Assembly: GCA_021234155.1 (NCBI GenBank)
Contig: JAJEKV010000002.1
Span: forward strand, 36,809,107 to 36,873,106
From: Isoetes taiwanensis
Taxonomy: Eukaryota; Streptophyta; Lycopodiopsida; Isoetales; Isoetaceae
Direction of reading: 5' to 3'
DNA: 64,000 bases
Shown here: one piece after another, positions 54,103 to 64,000 of the stretch
How positions within the stretch are numbered: the stretch's first letter is position 1
Layout of the letters: every line of letters begins with the position of its first letter
Made by a program: the position numbers and the translations under genes
Notes under the pieces: model-generated
Told to the model about the DNA's origin: nothing
What the model saw: the letters and a program-made list of their open reading frames with translations, nothing else
Database searches by the model: none

Positions 54103-55795
54103 TGTGACGCCCAAAGACAAAGATACCCCCGTGACGATATTGTACCGCCACGCCACGCCGCACACGCCACCCGACCGACGGTACGCCAACGCAGCCAAGT
54201 GGGTAGCCCCTAGGGGCAACTTGCTAAGAATGTGCATTAGTATTAATGTGCACATTTTCCAATGTACACATTAATGTGGGCACACATTTCCATGTGGCCA
54301 CTTGATGCCAAGTGGGCCATACCCATAGGTGCAATTAATGTGCACATTTTCCAATGTACACATTCATTAATGTGCACACATTTCCATGTGAGCACATTTG
54401 GGTGCACACATTTCCATGTGGGCACATTTGGCCACCTAGCCCTTAAAGGCAAGTGGGCCCTTTTCCCAATTATCCCACATGCCTAAAGGGGATAATTGGA
54501 AACCCTAGCCAACCCCTTGTCTATTTAAGTAGGAGAACCCTAACTTGCCCATTTTCGCTTCTAGGGTTTTAGAACTCGCTTTGGCCGCCTCAACAGCCAA
54601 AACCGCCCCCCATTCTGCCTACCGAGAGGATTGCAACGTTAGTTTCCCTTGATTCAAGCGCTTTGCAGGATGGTCGAAGCTCAGTCGAGGAGGAACTCAA
54701 GGATCGTATTTAGGCAATTTAGTAGTCTAAACCCCATTTCAGCCATCGAATCAAAGAGGTTTTAGCCTCTTAAATTGCCCATAGCAGCCCTCTAGATCTC
54801 TAGATAGCGTGATTCTAACTAAAGAACCTAACTCTATGATGTAGATTAGATCTAGTTCTTTAGTTCTCTCGTGAAGTATATGTATGATGTATCTCTATGA
54901 ACTCCTTGTATTGGGAAGGGGGTAGAGACCTAAAGCTTTGTAGTTGATGCTCCTAGAGTAGCCTCTCTAGCACACCGTAGATGCGCCTGCGGCACAAGAG
55001 CCACACCAGTTGTGGGTGAAGGGCCGACCGGGCTTATAAGGAGATTCGTGTTCGACTCTTGAACCATCCCTATGGTGTGTTAGTGCCGCACGGGGATCAT
55101 TGTGACTAGGTCTAATGGCTTGCCACCGCGGTGGGCAAGGCATGGGCTCGACACTGTGGAGGTAGTGGATATGACCTTCCATTGAGTTCAAGTCGAATAC
55201 GGGCAAAGGCCCTCTAGTCACCTTGAGTCAAAGATGTAGATCTCCTCGGGGAGTGATCCCTACCGCCCCATCCGAATCGGGAGATGAAACCCGTGAATAG
55301 CCCTTTGGCTATGCATCCGGGCGGCTACAGGCCAGTCCCAACACTTTTCAGCCTACTCGCAAAGTGTGCAATGTGGAGGGGCGGATGGAGTGGACAACCC
55401 TAAGCCATGTTCTTATGCCGCACAAATCCATTGCCATGAATTTCGCCTCGCAATGAACTCTGGAGACCCAAGCCGTCAGTCCTCCCTTTGAGTCTGAGCC
55501 TTGGGTAGGATTTCCTCTATGCATTGTGCTGATCATTGTCTTTTGCAGATGTGATGTGCCACCCAAAAGGGTGGGTATATGTGTTGCTCTTATATACTGA
55601 CATGTATGTTTACGCTTCCGCAGCTAGGTAGGCCCTGAGGGAGACGGGGTACAATGACCCTTTCACTCTTCCCACTGGAACCCGTCACGGTTGCAGTGTT
55701 ATGTGAAGGGCCCTGTATCGGCATGGAGCTGGTATAGGGGAAGAACTCCTGTTTGTATACGGTGAGTGCACCGTATGCGAGTAGGGGACGTCACA
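54103..55795 (+). repeat. 3' LTR of the non-coding element, 1693 bp
   Basis: Starts TGTGACGCCC and ends GGGGACGTCACA. Long identical blocks with the 5' LTR alternate with short indel clusters (for example near 54595 and 55140-55200). The first 70 bases differ from the 5' LTR. Confidence 0.9.
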
Positions 55796-56370
55796 ATTTC
55801 TTCTCTTCTTCTCTCATTTCTCTTCATATTTCGTTTCCTTCCCTTCTTCCCTTCTCTTATTTCTTCCCTTCTTCCTCCTTCTATTCTTTCTCTTCCCCTT
55901 CGATTCTATTCTTCTCTTCTCTTATTCTATTCTTCTCGATTCTATTCTTCTCTTCTCTTATTCTATTCTATTCTTCTCTTCTCTTATTCTTATTCTCTTA
56001 TTCTCTTCTCTTATTCGATTCTATTCTTCTCTTCTCTTCGATTCTATTCTTTCTTTCTCTTCTTCCCTTCTTCGATTCTTTCTTCTTCTCTTATTTTTTT
56101 TTTATCTCTTCTCTCCTTCTCTTATTTTTCTCTTCATATTTCTTTTCCTTCCCTTCTTCCCTTCTTTCTCCTTCTATTCTTTCTCTTCCCCTTCGATTCT
56201 ATTCTTCTCTTCCCCCCCATCATTTCTTCTTCTCTCCTCCTCAGTGCTTTCCCTTCCCATCTTCGACCCTTCCCTTTATTTCTTCTTCCCCCTTCTCTTG
56301 TTTCTCCCACCCTTATCTTCTTCTTGATTATTTTTTCTTTTCTTGATTTTCTATTTTTTCCGCTTTAATT
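55796..56370 (+). repeat. Polypyrimidine tract, right half
   Basis: Continuation of the C/T-only tract split by the LTR element; it begins with the ATTTC target duplication. Units of TTCTCTTC and GATTCTATTC recur, and a segment of about 110 bases (CTTCCCTTCTTCCCTTC ... CCCCTTCGATTC) is duplicated at about 55838-55905 and 56150-56205. Confidence 0.9.
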
Positions 56371-56550
56371 TTTTTATTTTTTTTTATCTTCTTCTTTTTT
56401 TGTTCTTATTCTTTTAACTTTTTGATGCAGGTTTGGTAGCTGTCCTTTTTTATTTGGGCCCGGCAGGATCTTATCTGCACACGTTCTTCATTTAAGTTCA
56501 TCACACTTGCATTTTTTTTATAGCTTTAAATAGGTTAAAAAAAATTGACG

Positions 56551-57040
56551 GAGTCGCTTGTTCAAGGGCACGGGTCGGCTCCACCTAGAGTGGAGAGGAC
56601 CATGTGTACCCGGGTTCGAAGTCCACTTCCACTATGATCAAATTTTATTTTTCTAGGTTAAGGAGTGGCTTGTTCAAGGGCACGGTCGGCTCCACCTAGA
56701 GTGGAGAGGATCACTTACCCGGGTTCAAGTCGACTTCGACTTGTTATCTGTTAGGTTTAAAATAAAATTGTAGTGGCTTGTTCAAGGGCACGGCCGGCTC
56801 CACCTTTGCGGGAGAGGACCGGGGATGTCCGGGTCCAAGTCCACTTTTCTTCTCATTCTTAGGTAGAGGTGGCTACGGGCAAGGACATGGTCGGCTCCAC
56901 CGCGAAAGTGGAGAGGACCAGTGTTCGGGCCTTAGTTCACGCTCATTGTCGGGCTTTAGCTAGAGGTAGCTAGGGCAAAGACATGGTCGGCTCCACCATG
57001 AGTGGAGGGGACCAGATGTTCGGGCCCTAGTCATTATTTT
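56551..57040 (+). repeat. Five tandem units with conserved hairpin and changing loop
   Basis: Units start at about 56551, 56662, 56771, 56865 and 56962 (period shrinking from 111 to about 95). Each reads (T)GGCTTGTTCAAGGGCACGG or a variant, then GGTCGGCTCCAC, a loop, GTGGAGAGGACC, then CGGGTTCAAGTCCAC or a variant. The stem CTCCAC/GTGGAG is exact in units 1, 2, 4 and 5 with loops CTAGA, CTAGA, CGCGAAA and CATGA. Unit 3 has a damaged right arm. No conserved ORF runs through the units. Confidence 0.8.
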
Positions 57041-57104
57041 TGTTAGGTACATGACCTAGTCATAGTCTTGTTTTTATTATTTTAATATTTTGTTGATCTA
57101 TCGA

Positions 57105-57818
57105 TTTATGTCAAAGGCAAAGAGTGGTCAAGGAACCAAGATGACTTGCGAAAAAAGTTGGAGGCGATTGGTCAAAAGTCCCTAAACCACTTAATCTCCA
57201 CAAGGAAGATATCAAGGTATTTCTTATTTTTTTGCCATTCGCTCACTTTAACTTGTGATAATGTTGTGTGCCTTGCAATCGATTGCATTCGAACGCGCAA
57301 AGGATCCGCAATCGAAACATAGAGCTCGGGCCGACAAAGCAACTAAAAAGTGAACGAAAAGCCGCCTCATTTGGGCTCCAAATGGCCGGAAAAGGGTTTC
57401 ACCATAGATTCGTAAGAGCTATATTAGTTCACATTAATTTTAATAAGAACTTTAAATGTCATTAGCTAATACTCGTTATATTGTCATAGACCTGGCTATA
57501 CGGGTTTTCCCCTAGCAAGCAGCACGTAAAAATAGCCACTTTTAACGGGAGCCGCTTTTATCTGTATCAACAGCTTATAATGAAGAGGGAACCGGCCCCA
57601 CATCACGGAATGCGGGGTGCGTTGTAGAAAATTATTATAATTCTATGAACTACATTAATGCCATATTCTTTTGGTTTTTATAGGAAGCAAGTATGAGATG
57701 AATCAAGCCCTAGACGAGGACATGGGGCTGGGTCTGGCGAGGATTCAGAACTATGGTGGAGGGCCATCCAATCGCAACCCCGAATCGGATGACTACTCCA
57801 CTGAATCTGACATCTAGA
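57105..57818 (+). pseudogene. Exon-like remnants of an unrecognised gene
   Basis: Three plus-strand segments look like exons. At 57108-57220 SRNQDDLRKKLEAIGQKSLN ends AAG/GTATTT. At about 57268-57412 NRNIELGPTKQLKSERKAAS ends ATTC/GTAAGA. At 57685-57818 a segment after TTTTTATAG includes YEMNQALDEDMGLGLARIQN and ends ESDDYSTESDI with a stop. The acidic C-terminus and position inside repeats suggest a transposon gene whose 5' part once lay beyond the polypyrimidine tract. No family is recognised and exon joins are uncertain. Confidence 0.35.
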
Positions 57819-57829
57819 TTAGCTCTAGG

Positions 57830-58059
57830 CTAAAACGTTGGATACTCCCCTTAACGAGTTTTTTGTGATTATTTAAAAATATAAATACAATTCACTTTTG
57901 TGATTATTTAAAAATATAAATATAAAAATACTTTTGTGATTACTTTAAAATATAAATATAAAAATATAAATGCCATTTTGCTCCTTGTACATCATATTGT
58001 AATAATTATCTAAGCCAAACATTTTTTTATTTTTTTATTTTTTTTTTATTTTTTTTCAT
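57830..58059. other. AT-rich spacer
   Basis: Contains tandem TTTTGTGATTATTTAAAAATATAAATA-like units (three at about 57866-57970) and T-rich runs before the palindromes. No gene seen. Confidence 0.6.
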
Positions 58060-58388
58060 ACACGTCGCATGCGACGTATCCACGTGGCTTTTTTATTGCC
58101 ACGCGGCTTTTCGAATTACACGTGGATTTTCATAATTTTTTTGCGTGACGTCGCATGCGACGTATACACGTGGATTTTACGGCACACGAGGATTTTTTTG
58201 ATATTCCACGTGTATATTCCACGTGTCACGTCGCATGCGACGTCTAAGTCACGTCTGTGTCACGTCTGCGCGACGTCTGTGCGACGTCTGCCGACGTCGC
58301 GTGCGACGCACGTCGCATGTGACGTGTCTGCAGCGACGCCGTCAGACGTCGCATAGACGTCGCACAGACGTCGCTATAGACGTCGCTA
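58060..58388. repeat. Cluster of CGTCGCATGCGACG palindromes and GACGTC repeats
   Basis: Palindromes lie at 58062-58077, 58147-58163 and 58227-58244, followed by many CACGTCTG, GCGACGTC and GACGTCGCATAGACGTC variants up to 58388. The gypsy-like reading frame begins abruptly at 58389, so this is probably the right end of the inserted material. The segment is dense in CG dinucleotides. Confidence 0.75.
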
Positions 58389-58598
58389 AATGACCTTTTT
58401 CTTGTTGTGTACGGCATCTAACCATGTACGGCTCAACAACAAAGTATAAGTTTCAGCATGCACACTCTCTGGAAATTTCAAAACCATGAAATCCAAGATT
58501 GCTTCCACCTCATAGACCTTGCATAAGACATTTCTTATGACTCCCATAGACTGCACCTTCATTTGATTGAATGCTTTGAGCATCATAGTTGTCGGTTC
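58389..58598 (-). pseudogene. Gypsy protease-region fragment
   Basis: The minus-strand frame reads MGVIRNVLCKVYEVEAILDF, then ESVHAETYTLLLSRTWLDAV. This is the end of a retroviral-type aspartic protease region ('...D..V......ALLGRPWL.A.'), which precedes RT in Ty3/gypsy pol. It stops at the palindrome cluster on one side and at the LTR start at 58599 on the other. Strand and order fit the missing upstream part of the gypsy at 34-37.7 kb. That they belong to one element is inference. Confidence 0.6.
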
Positions 58599-58906
58599 TG
58601 TGACGTTCCAGTACAGTATACGGTCCCAGGACGTATACTGTACTGCCTCGTCATGCGTACACGCCACTCCGACCGACGTGTACGCCGACGTGTAGCCAGG
58701 TGGGTAGCCCTAGGGGGCAGCTTGCAAGGAATATGTGCAATTATTAATGTGCACATTTTCCAATGGACACATTAATATGGGCACACATTTCCATGTGGAC
58801 ACTTGATGCCAAGTGGGCCATACCCAAGTGTGCAATTAATGTGCACATTTTCCAATGTACACATTAATGTGGGCACACATTTCCATGTGGGCACATTTGG
58901 CCACCT

Positions 58907-59177
58907 GGGTGTAAATTCTTTACTGGTGGTCAAAAAGCACTGTCCAGACAAGTGCTTTAACTGCTAAAAATCTCACATTCAACATGAATTTGACATGCAT
59001 ATTGTGTTTGAAAATTGAGTATTACAAATTATAAACGTGTCTTTAAAACATTAAAGTAGGAAAAATGAGGTACCAACTAATATAATTATTTCGTAATATC
59101 AAATTTTATATTAGCTAAGTGCTTTATGTGCTAAGTGTTGTCGCGGAAAGTTGTACACCACCAAAGAATTTACACCC
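58907..59177. mobile_element. 271-bp MITE with 4-bp target duplication ACCT
   Basis: The left end GGGTGTAAATTCTTTACTGG and the inverted right end (GGGTGTAAATTCTTTGGTGG) form a terminal repeat. ACCT is repeated on both sides (58903-58906 and 59178-59181). Both other LTRs show the empty site GGCCACCTAGCCC. It is non-coding and AT-rich inside. Confidence 0.85.
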
Positions 59178-59287
59178 ACCTAGCCATTAAAGGCAAGTGG
59201 GCCCATTACCAATTATCCCACATGCCTAAAGGGGATAATTGGAAACCCTAGCCAACCCCTTGTCTATTAAGGAGGGGAAACCCTAAC

Positions 59288-61463
59288 AACAAAGTTTAAA
59301 ATGAAATGCAATAATTTGCTCAAAACGCACTTCAAAAGGAATCTTTGAAAGATTCCCTAAAATCCCCCCAAAAAGGTCCCTTTTCATGGTATATTTGTGA
59401 CAAGTGTGACAATTTGAAAATTTTAGGCATCATTTTTGAGGGGGGGTGTGAACTTAGCTTCCATTCAAAATTGTTTGACATCCCTTTTTGGCCCCCCTAG
59501 TTTGGTTTGAGAAATAGTAATATTTTCAAAAACTAAACAAAATAGACATTGAAAAAAACAGCAAGCACACTAAAGTGCCAAAAAGGTATTTTAGTCAAAG
59601 TTTTCAAAATCAGTACAAAACTATGAACAAAGCTGTAAAAAATGCAACACATTTTGACATTGCCTCATTGAAGCAAACATTTTCACATGAAAGTATGCCT
59701 CATTGAACAAACTTACACTTTGAAGCGCAAGTTGGAGTCGAAGACGCTCGCTCTTCGTCTTATATACTTGCTCTCATTTGCTCATCCGTCTTGCTATAGA
59801 CTTATGTATACCGCGATGACAATGCGTGGACATAACGTCTTCAAAATAAATTTCTGGGTGGTATAAATTTATACCACAATAGGTAGTGTTGTGCGGATAT
59901 AACATGCCAGAGAGTTCGCATGGTATAAATTTATACCGCAAATGGACTCGAGCGGTATAAATTTATACCGCAAGAGGACTCGAGCGGTATAAATTTATAC
60001 CGCGAGAGCTCCCACGGTATAAATTTATACCGTGAGAGCTCCCTCATTATACCGCGAGAGCTCTCTCGGTATAAATTTATACCGCGACAGCTCTCTCGAT
60101 ATAAATTTATACCGCAGACAACCTTCAGACAATCAATTTATACACATATATGTGTATATATATATATGATAATATATATACATACTTACATATATATATC
60201 CGAAGAAAAGAGAACTCTTGCGGTATAAATCTATACGGAGAAACGGTATAAATTTATACCGAATTGCATATATATATAAAACGTTTATATGTATATGTAT
60301 ATATATATATGCAGTCCAGAGGTAAAGTATATATCGTGTAAAATCTTTTGGGGTCTTTCTTACTCGCCAAAGGGTTTGGCAACTGAAAACTACTAAACAC
60401 ACATAAGGGATAATTTTACACACTTTTCTTAGTTTTTTAGTCTAGAAAGTTCTAAAACGGTTCTAAAATTTCTGAGCTTGTAATGCAATGTTAGAGCATA
60501 AAGTAGTCGAATCATGTTGTTATTTCTACTTTTTTTTCTCTACATACATGCGAACTTCACTTCAGGCAGCTAAAAAATTGCTACTAAAGGCAAAGAACTC
60601 CAAAATATTATGGTGACACAGGTGTTTGACTAGAAGGAAACCACGTGGTTTATCCAGAGGGGAGCGAGGAGTAGCAACCCCTCAGAAGTTTACCTATTTA
60701 TTTACAAAATATTTAGGAAAGGGTAAGGCGCACGAAATACTTCAATTGCCAGAGAAAATGCATGGTGCCCAATCGCTACGGATGACGAATTGTGATGAAT
60801 ATGCTCAACATTGCTAAGGAGATTGACTATCTCCCCGAGCATCACCATGTTGTAGATTGGTATGTGCGTTCAAAAATACATCTCCGAGAATAAAAAAGGA
60901 GGGCATGTAATCACATGGCTTCATTACTTCAACTTTTGTATCGTTGGTATAAATTTATACTGCATCATCAACTAAAACTTCAGCTTAACTACAAAATATC
61001 GTGGATGTATTGGTAATTGTAATACTATGTGATGCAAAAACAATGGTTTGTCATTCAAGAAGTTTGTTCAACTGCCTCCCAATGTGTTTTAAGGTCCATT
61101 AGGATGTTCAGCCAAAATGGTTGTGAAATAACAAATTTCCTGTCTTCTAAAACAGCTAATATAAAAATTTTCAGGGACAAGGTACAAAAGCATCTAATTT
61201 CTTCATACGAATTTGCCCCATAGTAAATCTTTGAATTTCATTGTAGTTCTTTCCCCCTCTACAATGGGATTTTTTGTGTGTGTATGTTTTTCCTTAATAC
61301 TAAGTCTTCTTAAAATGTCTGTTTTCACGAGCAGTTTTATAAATCTTTGGACTAAAGGTAATAAAAAGGCCCTTTTTAGAGGGATTTCAGAATTTTATAA
61401 ATTTTCAGAAGGAATCTTTCAAATGCACTTCTTAAATAAGTGCGTTTCATTTTAAACCTTGTT
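59288..61463. mobile_element. Palindrome-array DNA element, copy 2 (2176 bp)
   Basis: Nearly the same sequence as 18956-21180, with the same ends. TAAC is repeated on both sides (59284-59287 and 61464-61467), and the other LTRs show the empty site CCCTAACTTGCCC. The palindrome array (59860-60260, plus one at about 60945) has about ten sites, seven exact. The 75-codon frame of copy 1 is shifted here by small indels, so no protein is conserved between the copies. Confidence 0.88.
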
Positions 61464-62721
61464 TAACTTGCCCATTTTTCATTTCTAGGGTTTTAGAACT
61501 CTGTTTTGGCTGCCTCAACAGCCAAAACCGCCTCCCAGGCTCTGCTTGAGAGAATCGCACCATTAGTTTCCCTTGGCTCGAGCGTTTCAGCAGGATGGTC
61601 GAGCTCAGGTCAGGAGGAGCCACTCAAGGATCAGGTATTTGGCCAATTTAATAGTCTAAACCCTATTTCAGTCATAGAATCAGTAGGTTTAGCCTATTAA
61701 ATTGCCCATAGCAGCCTTCTAGATCTCTAGATACCAGCCTCTAACTAAAGAACCTAACTCTATGATATAGATTAGATATAGTTCTTTAGTTCTTCTGTGA
61801 TGTATATGGATGATGTATCTCTATGAACTCCTTGTATTGGGAAGGGGGGTAGAGACCTAAAGCTTGGTAGTAGATGCTCCTAGATTAGCCTCTCTAGCAC
61901 ACTATAGATTCGGCCTGTGCACAAGAACCACACCTGGTTGTGGGTGAAGGGGCCAGACTGGCTGAGAAGGAGGTTCATGTCCCGACTCCTGAAAGATCCC
62001 TCTGGTGTGTAAGGCCTACCAGGGATCATTGTGACTAGGTCTAATGGCTCACCACTGAGTGCGGGTGAGGCATGGACTCGACACCCGTGAAGTGGTGTAC
62101 ACTTTCCGGTGGGTTCACCCGAATCACGGGCAAAGGGGCCCTCTAGTCACCTTGAGTCGGCATGTAGACCTCTGGAGGGAGTGATCCCTTCCTGCCCCAT
62201 CGGAACTGGGAGGATGAAACCCAGGAATAGCCCTTTTGGCTATGCATCCGGCGGGCTACAGTCAGGTCCCGACACTTTTCAGCCTACTCTGCAAAGTGTG
62301 CGCAGGAGGGGCGGATGGAGTGGACAACCCTATGCCATGTTCATATGCCAGCCAAATCCATTGCCATGAATTCTGTCTGCAATGAACCCTGGAGACCCAA
62401 GCCGTCAGTCATCCCCTTGAGTCTGAGCCTTGGGTAGAACTCCCCATATGTATTGTGCTCACCTTGTTTATGCAGATGTGATGGGCCACCCTTCGAGGTG
62501 GTTATGTGCTTATGTTATATACTGACATGTATGTTTACGCTTCCGCAGCTAGGTAAACCCTGAGGGAGACGGGGTAAAAAGACCCCTTCACTCTTCCCAC
62601 TGGAACCCGTCACGGTTGCAGTGTTATGTGGAGGGCCCTGTATCGGCATGGAGCTGGTATGGGGGATGAACTCCTGTTTGTATACGGTGAGTGCACCGTA
62701 TACGAGTAGGGGACGTCACAG

Positions 62722-62733
62722 TGGTATCAGAGC
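62722..62733 (+). promoter_or_regulatory. Primer binding site for initiator-Met tRNA, second element
   Basis: TGGTATCAGAGC, one base after the LTR end at 62720, as in the complete element. The next 80 bases are still shared with it, then the two interiors diverge. Confidence 0.9.
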
Positions 62734-62809
62734 TATGTTCTTGGAGACCAAGAGCAAAGCACTGACCATATTCCCAGTAGTACTAATTTGATAGGATCCT
62801 TAAACCTCG

Positions 62810-64000
62810 AAAAATGGGAAAATTGTTTCTCATTTTTTTTAGTTTTGCTAAGCTAGTAACAGCTAAAATGAATGAAAACATAAAAAGACTAAAATTGGTG
62901 AGCCAACCTTCAAAAAGTAGGGTGGTCTCACACGTCGTGCCAGGACAGATAATGAGATTCGGGTCAAAGCACAATATTGGGGGGCAAAAACGCGCATGGC
63001 AAGCACCCCTCCAGCACCCCCCCCAACCCTTTTTTCCCTCCAATTTTTTTTTTTTTAATTGTAATTACTTTTCTCGACTCGGACGGAACCCTAGGCGCAG
63101 GTTTTCTGCGTGCTCTGGCCAGACTAGGCCAGAGCTATGATTCTCTACTCCATCTTCATCATTGCCATGCCTCCCATGATTGTCCCTACCCGGCTACAAA
63201 TCCGATAGTCCAGTTCTATGAGGAGCGCCTAAGTGAAGAGACAGATTACCGGATTTTCAAAGAACCAGAGGTAATGTTTCTTTTGCATTCTATATTTTCG
63301 GGTAAAGATAGATAACAGGCCGATCTTTTCGTTCCTTTATGTGAAAGGATGATGACAATGGTTAATTTTTGAAGTCTTTATGATCCGGGATCATTTTTTA
63401 GTTTCCAAATGATCTTTTAGGCTAAAAGTCGAATAAAGGCCTCCATTCTCGATTCTTTTTGCATCGGGCTTTTCAATTTTGGATGCTTAATGTTCTTATT
63501 TATCTGTTATGATCCGACCTCATTTCTCCTGATTTACCTTCTATTTATTTTGCGAGATGAAGATAGCTTACACAAATGAGGAGTTTGTCCAATATCGTGG
63601 CTTGTGCAATGAGGGCAAAGATCCTTGCAAAGATCACTTGGACAGATTGCCCTAAGTCAGATTTTTTGACAGCTTTGGTCTCAAGAAGTAAAGAAGGATA
63701 ACAAAATAAAAGTGTCTTGCATTAGGCCGAGTTTGAGAATCGATCAAGGTATTGATCAAGAAAATCTATCGGGTTTGGTCCAAGAACAATGAAGCTAGAA
63801 CTATTTTTGCCCGTGCATTTGCATGGCAAAGACACTCAAGAGTCAAGAAAACCCCGGTAAGTATATGTTGGATTGGGCTACATTTGCTTTTGAAAGAATT
63901 AAGATTTCCAATAGAAACAAGAGACATAAAACGATATGGAGGAGATTGCTTTGAAGAACATTAGTATGGGTGTTTCTTCTTTAGAGACCGACATGTTAGG
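62810..64000 (+). other. Interior of the second LTR element, with exon-like segments
   Basis: The sequence is unrelated to the interior at 46-54 kb. A T10 run follows a C-rich stretch near 63020. Plus-strand segments look coding: about 63090-63270 ends NPIVQFYEERLSEETDYRIF-KEPE at GAG/GTAATG. Another near 63558-63720 starts MKIAYTNEEFVQYRGLCNEG but contains stops. The one at 63740-63856 (NEARTIFARAFAWQRHSRVK) ends CCG/GTAAGT. No gag or pol motif is recognised. The window ends inside the element. Confidence 0.4.

Larger units (their letters stand above)
44289..55795 (+). mobile_element. Complete non-coding LTR retrotransposon (LARD-like), 11.5 kb
   Basis: Both LTRs (44289-45989 and 54103-55795), the primer binding site, the polypurine tract and the 5-bp target duplication ATTTC (44284-44288 and 55796-55800) are visible. 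The 8.1-kb interior has no gag, protease, RT, RNase H or integrase motif in any frame, and its longest frame (168 codons, minus) looks random. Such long non-coding LTR elements are called LARDs and are mobilised by an autonomous partner. LTR ends TGTGACG...CGTCACA, the initiator-Met primer site and the AAGGTGGGGAGAA tract resemble Ty3/gypsy chromovirus elements, so the partner is probably of that kind. Confidence 0.88.
58599..62720 (+). repeat. LTR of a second member of the non-coding LTR family, with two insertions
   Basis: Starts TGTGACGTTCC inside the gypsy fragment and ends GGGGACGTCACA at 62720, followed by the same primer binding site. After removing the MITE (58907-59177) and the palindrome element (59288-61463) with their duplications, about 1.67 kb remain, collinear with the LTRs at 44.3 and 54.1 kb. 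The matching second LTR would lie beyond the window. Confidence 0.85.

Noticed and set aside
56551-57040. Tandem tRNA genes
   Set aside because: A- and B-box-like segments are present, but no acceptor stem or proper T arm can be formed, so no tRNA is called.

Overview
This window looks like repeat-dense nuclear DNA of a land plant. The evidence is a chloroplast-type polyphenol oxidase gene, canonical GT-AG introns, plant LINEs and Ty3/gypsy elements, Helitrons, MITEs and an initiator-Met primer binding site. The species cannot be named from the sequence. The repeat load and odd LINE family would fit a large non-angiosperm genome such as a fern, lycophyte or gymnosperm, but that is a guess. 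I see no prokaryotic genes, rRNA genes or convincing tRNA genes.

Left part (1-13.8 kb). There is an unrecognised acidic-tailed ORF, then two decayed LINEs: 1.64-3.58 kb, split by a short inverted-repeat insertion, and 7.34-9.9 kb. A 322-bp MITE lies at 3.92 kb. Copy A of a decayed DNA-transposon family covers 4.7-7.3 kb. A poorly readable AT-rich stretch follows, with a reversed LINE 3' end, a (CCAAAA)n tract and an orphan Helitron 3' end.

Middle (13.9-27.7 kb). Copy B of the same family lies between two direct copies (X1, X2) of another repeat. Comparing the paralogous copies shows several insertions against filled and empty sites: a hAT-like MITE with an 8-bp duplication, a polyA-tailed L1-type LINE fragment, a 2.2-kb element packed with the palindrome GGTATAAATTTATACC, a complete 3.2-kb Helitron, and a 0.7-kb insertion carrying a long hairpin.

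Polyphenol oxidase (27.9-29.8 kb, minus strand). This is the one clearly intact host-type gene: two exons, all six copper-binding histidines, a plastid and twin-arginine lumen targeting region, and C-terminal DWL and KFDV domains.

Right part (30.3-64 kb) is a stack of nested insertions. An intron-containing Mutator-like transposase gene with frameshifts, preceded by an array of GATCCC hairpins, is cut by a Ty3/gypsy element on the minus strand. The gypsy pol region appears to be split by about 20.7 kb of other DNA. That DNA holds GCATGC-centred palindromes, a 1.1-kb tandem array, a polypyrimidine tract and a complete 11.5-kb LTR retrotransposon with no coding capacity (TSD ATTTC). The rest of the gypsy is interrupted at 58.6 kb by a second member of that LTR family. 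Its LTR contains a 271-bp MITE and a second copy of the palindrome element.

Most promising new signals: the two palindrome-array elements with 4-bp target duplications, five copies of a two-stem hairpin just behind the primer binding site of the non-coding LTR element, and a five-unit tandem repeat whose stem is conserved while its loop varies.
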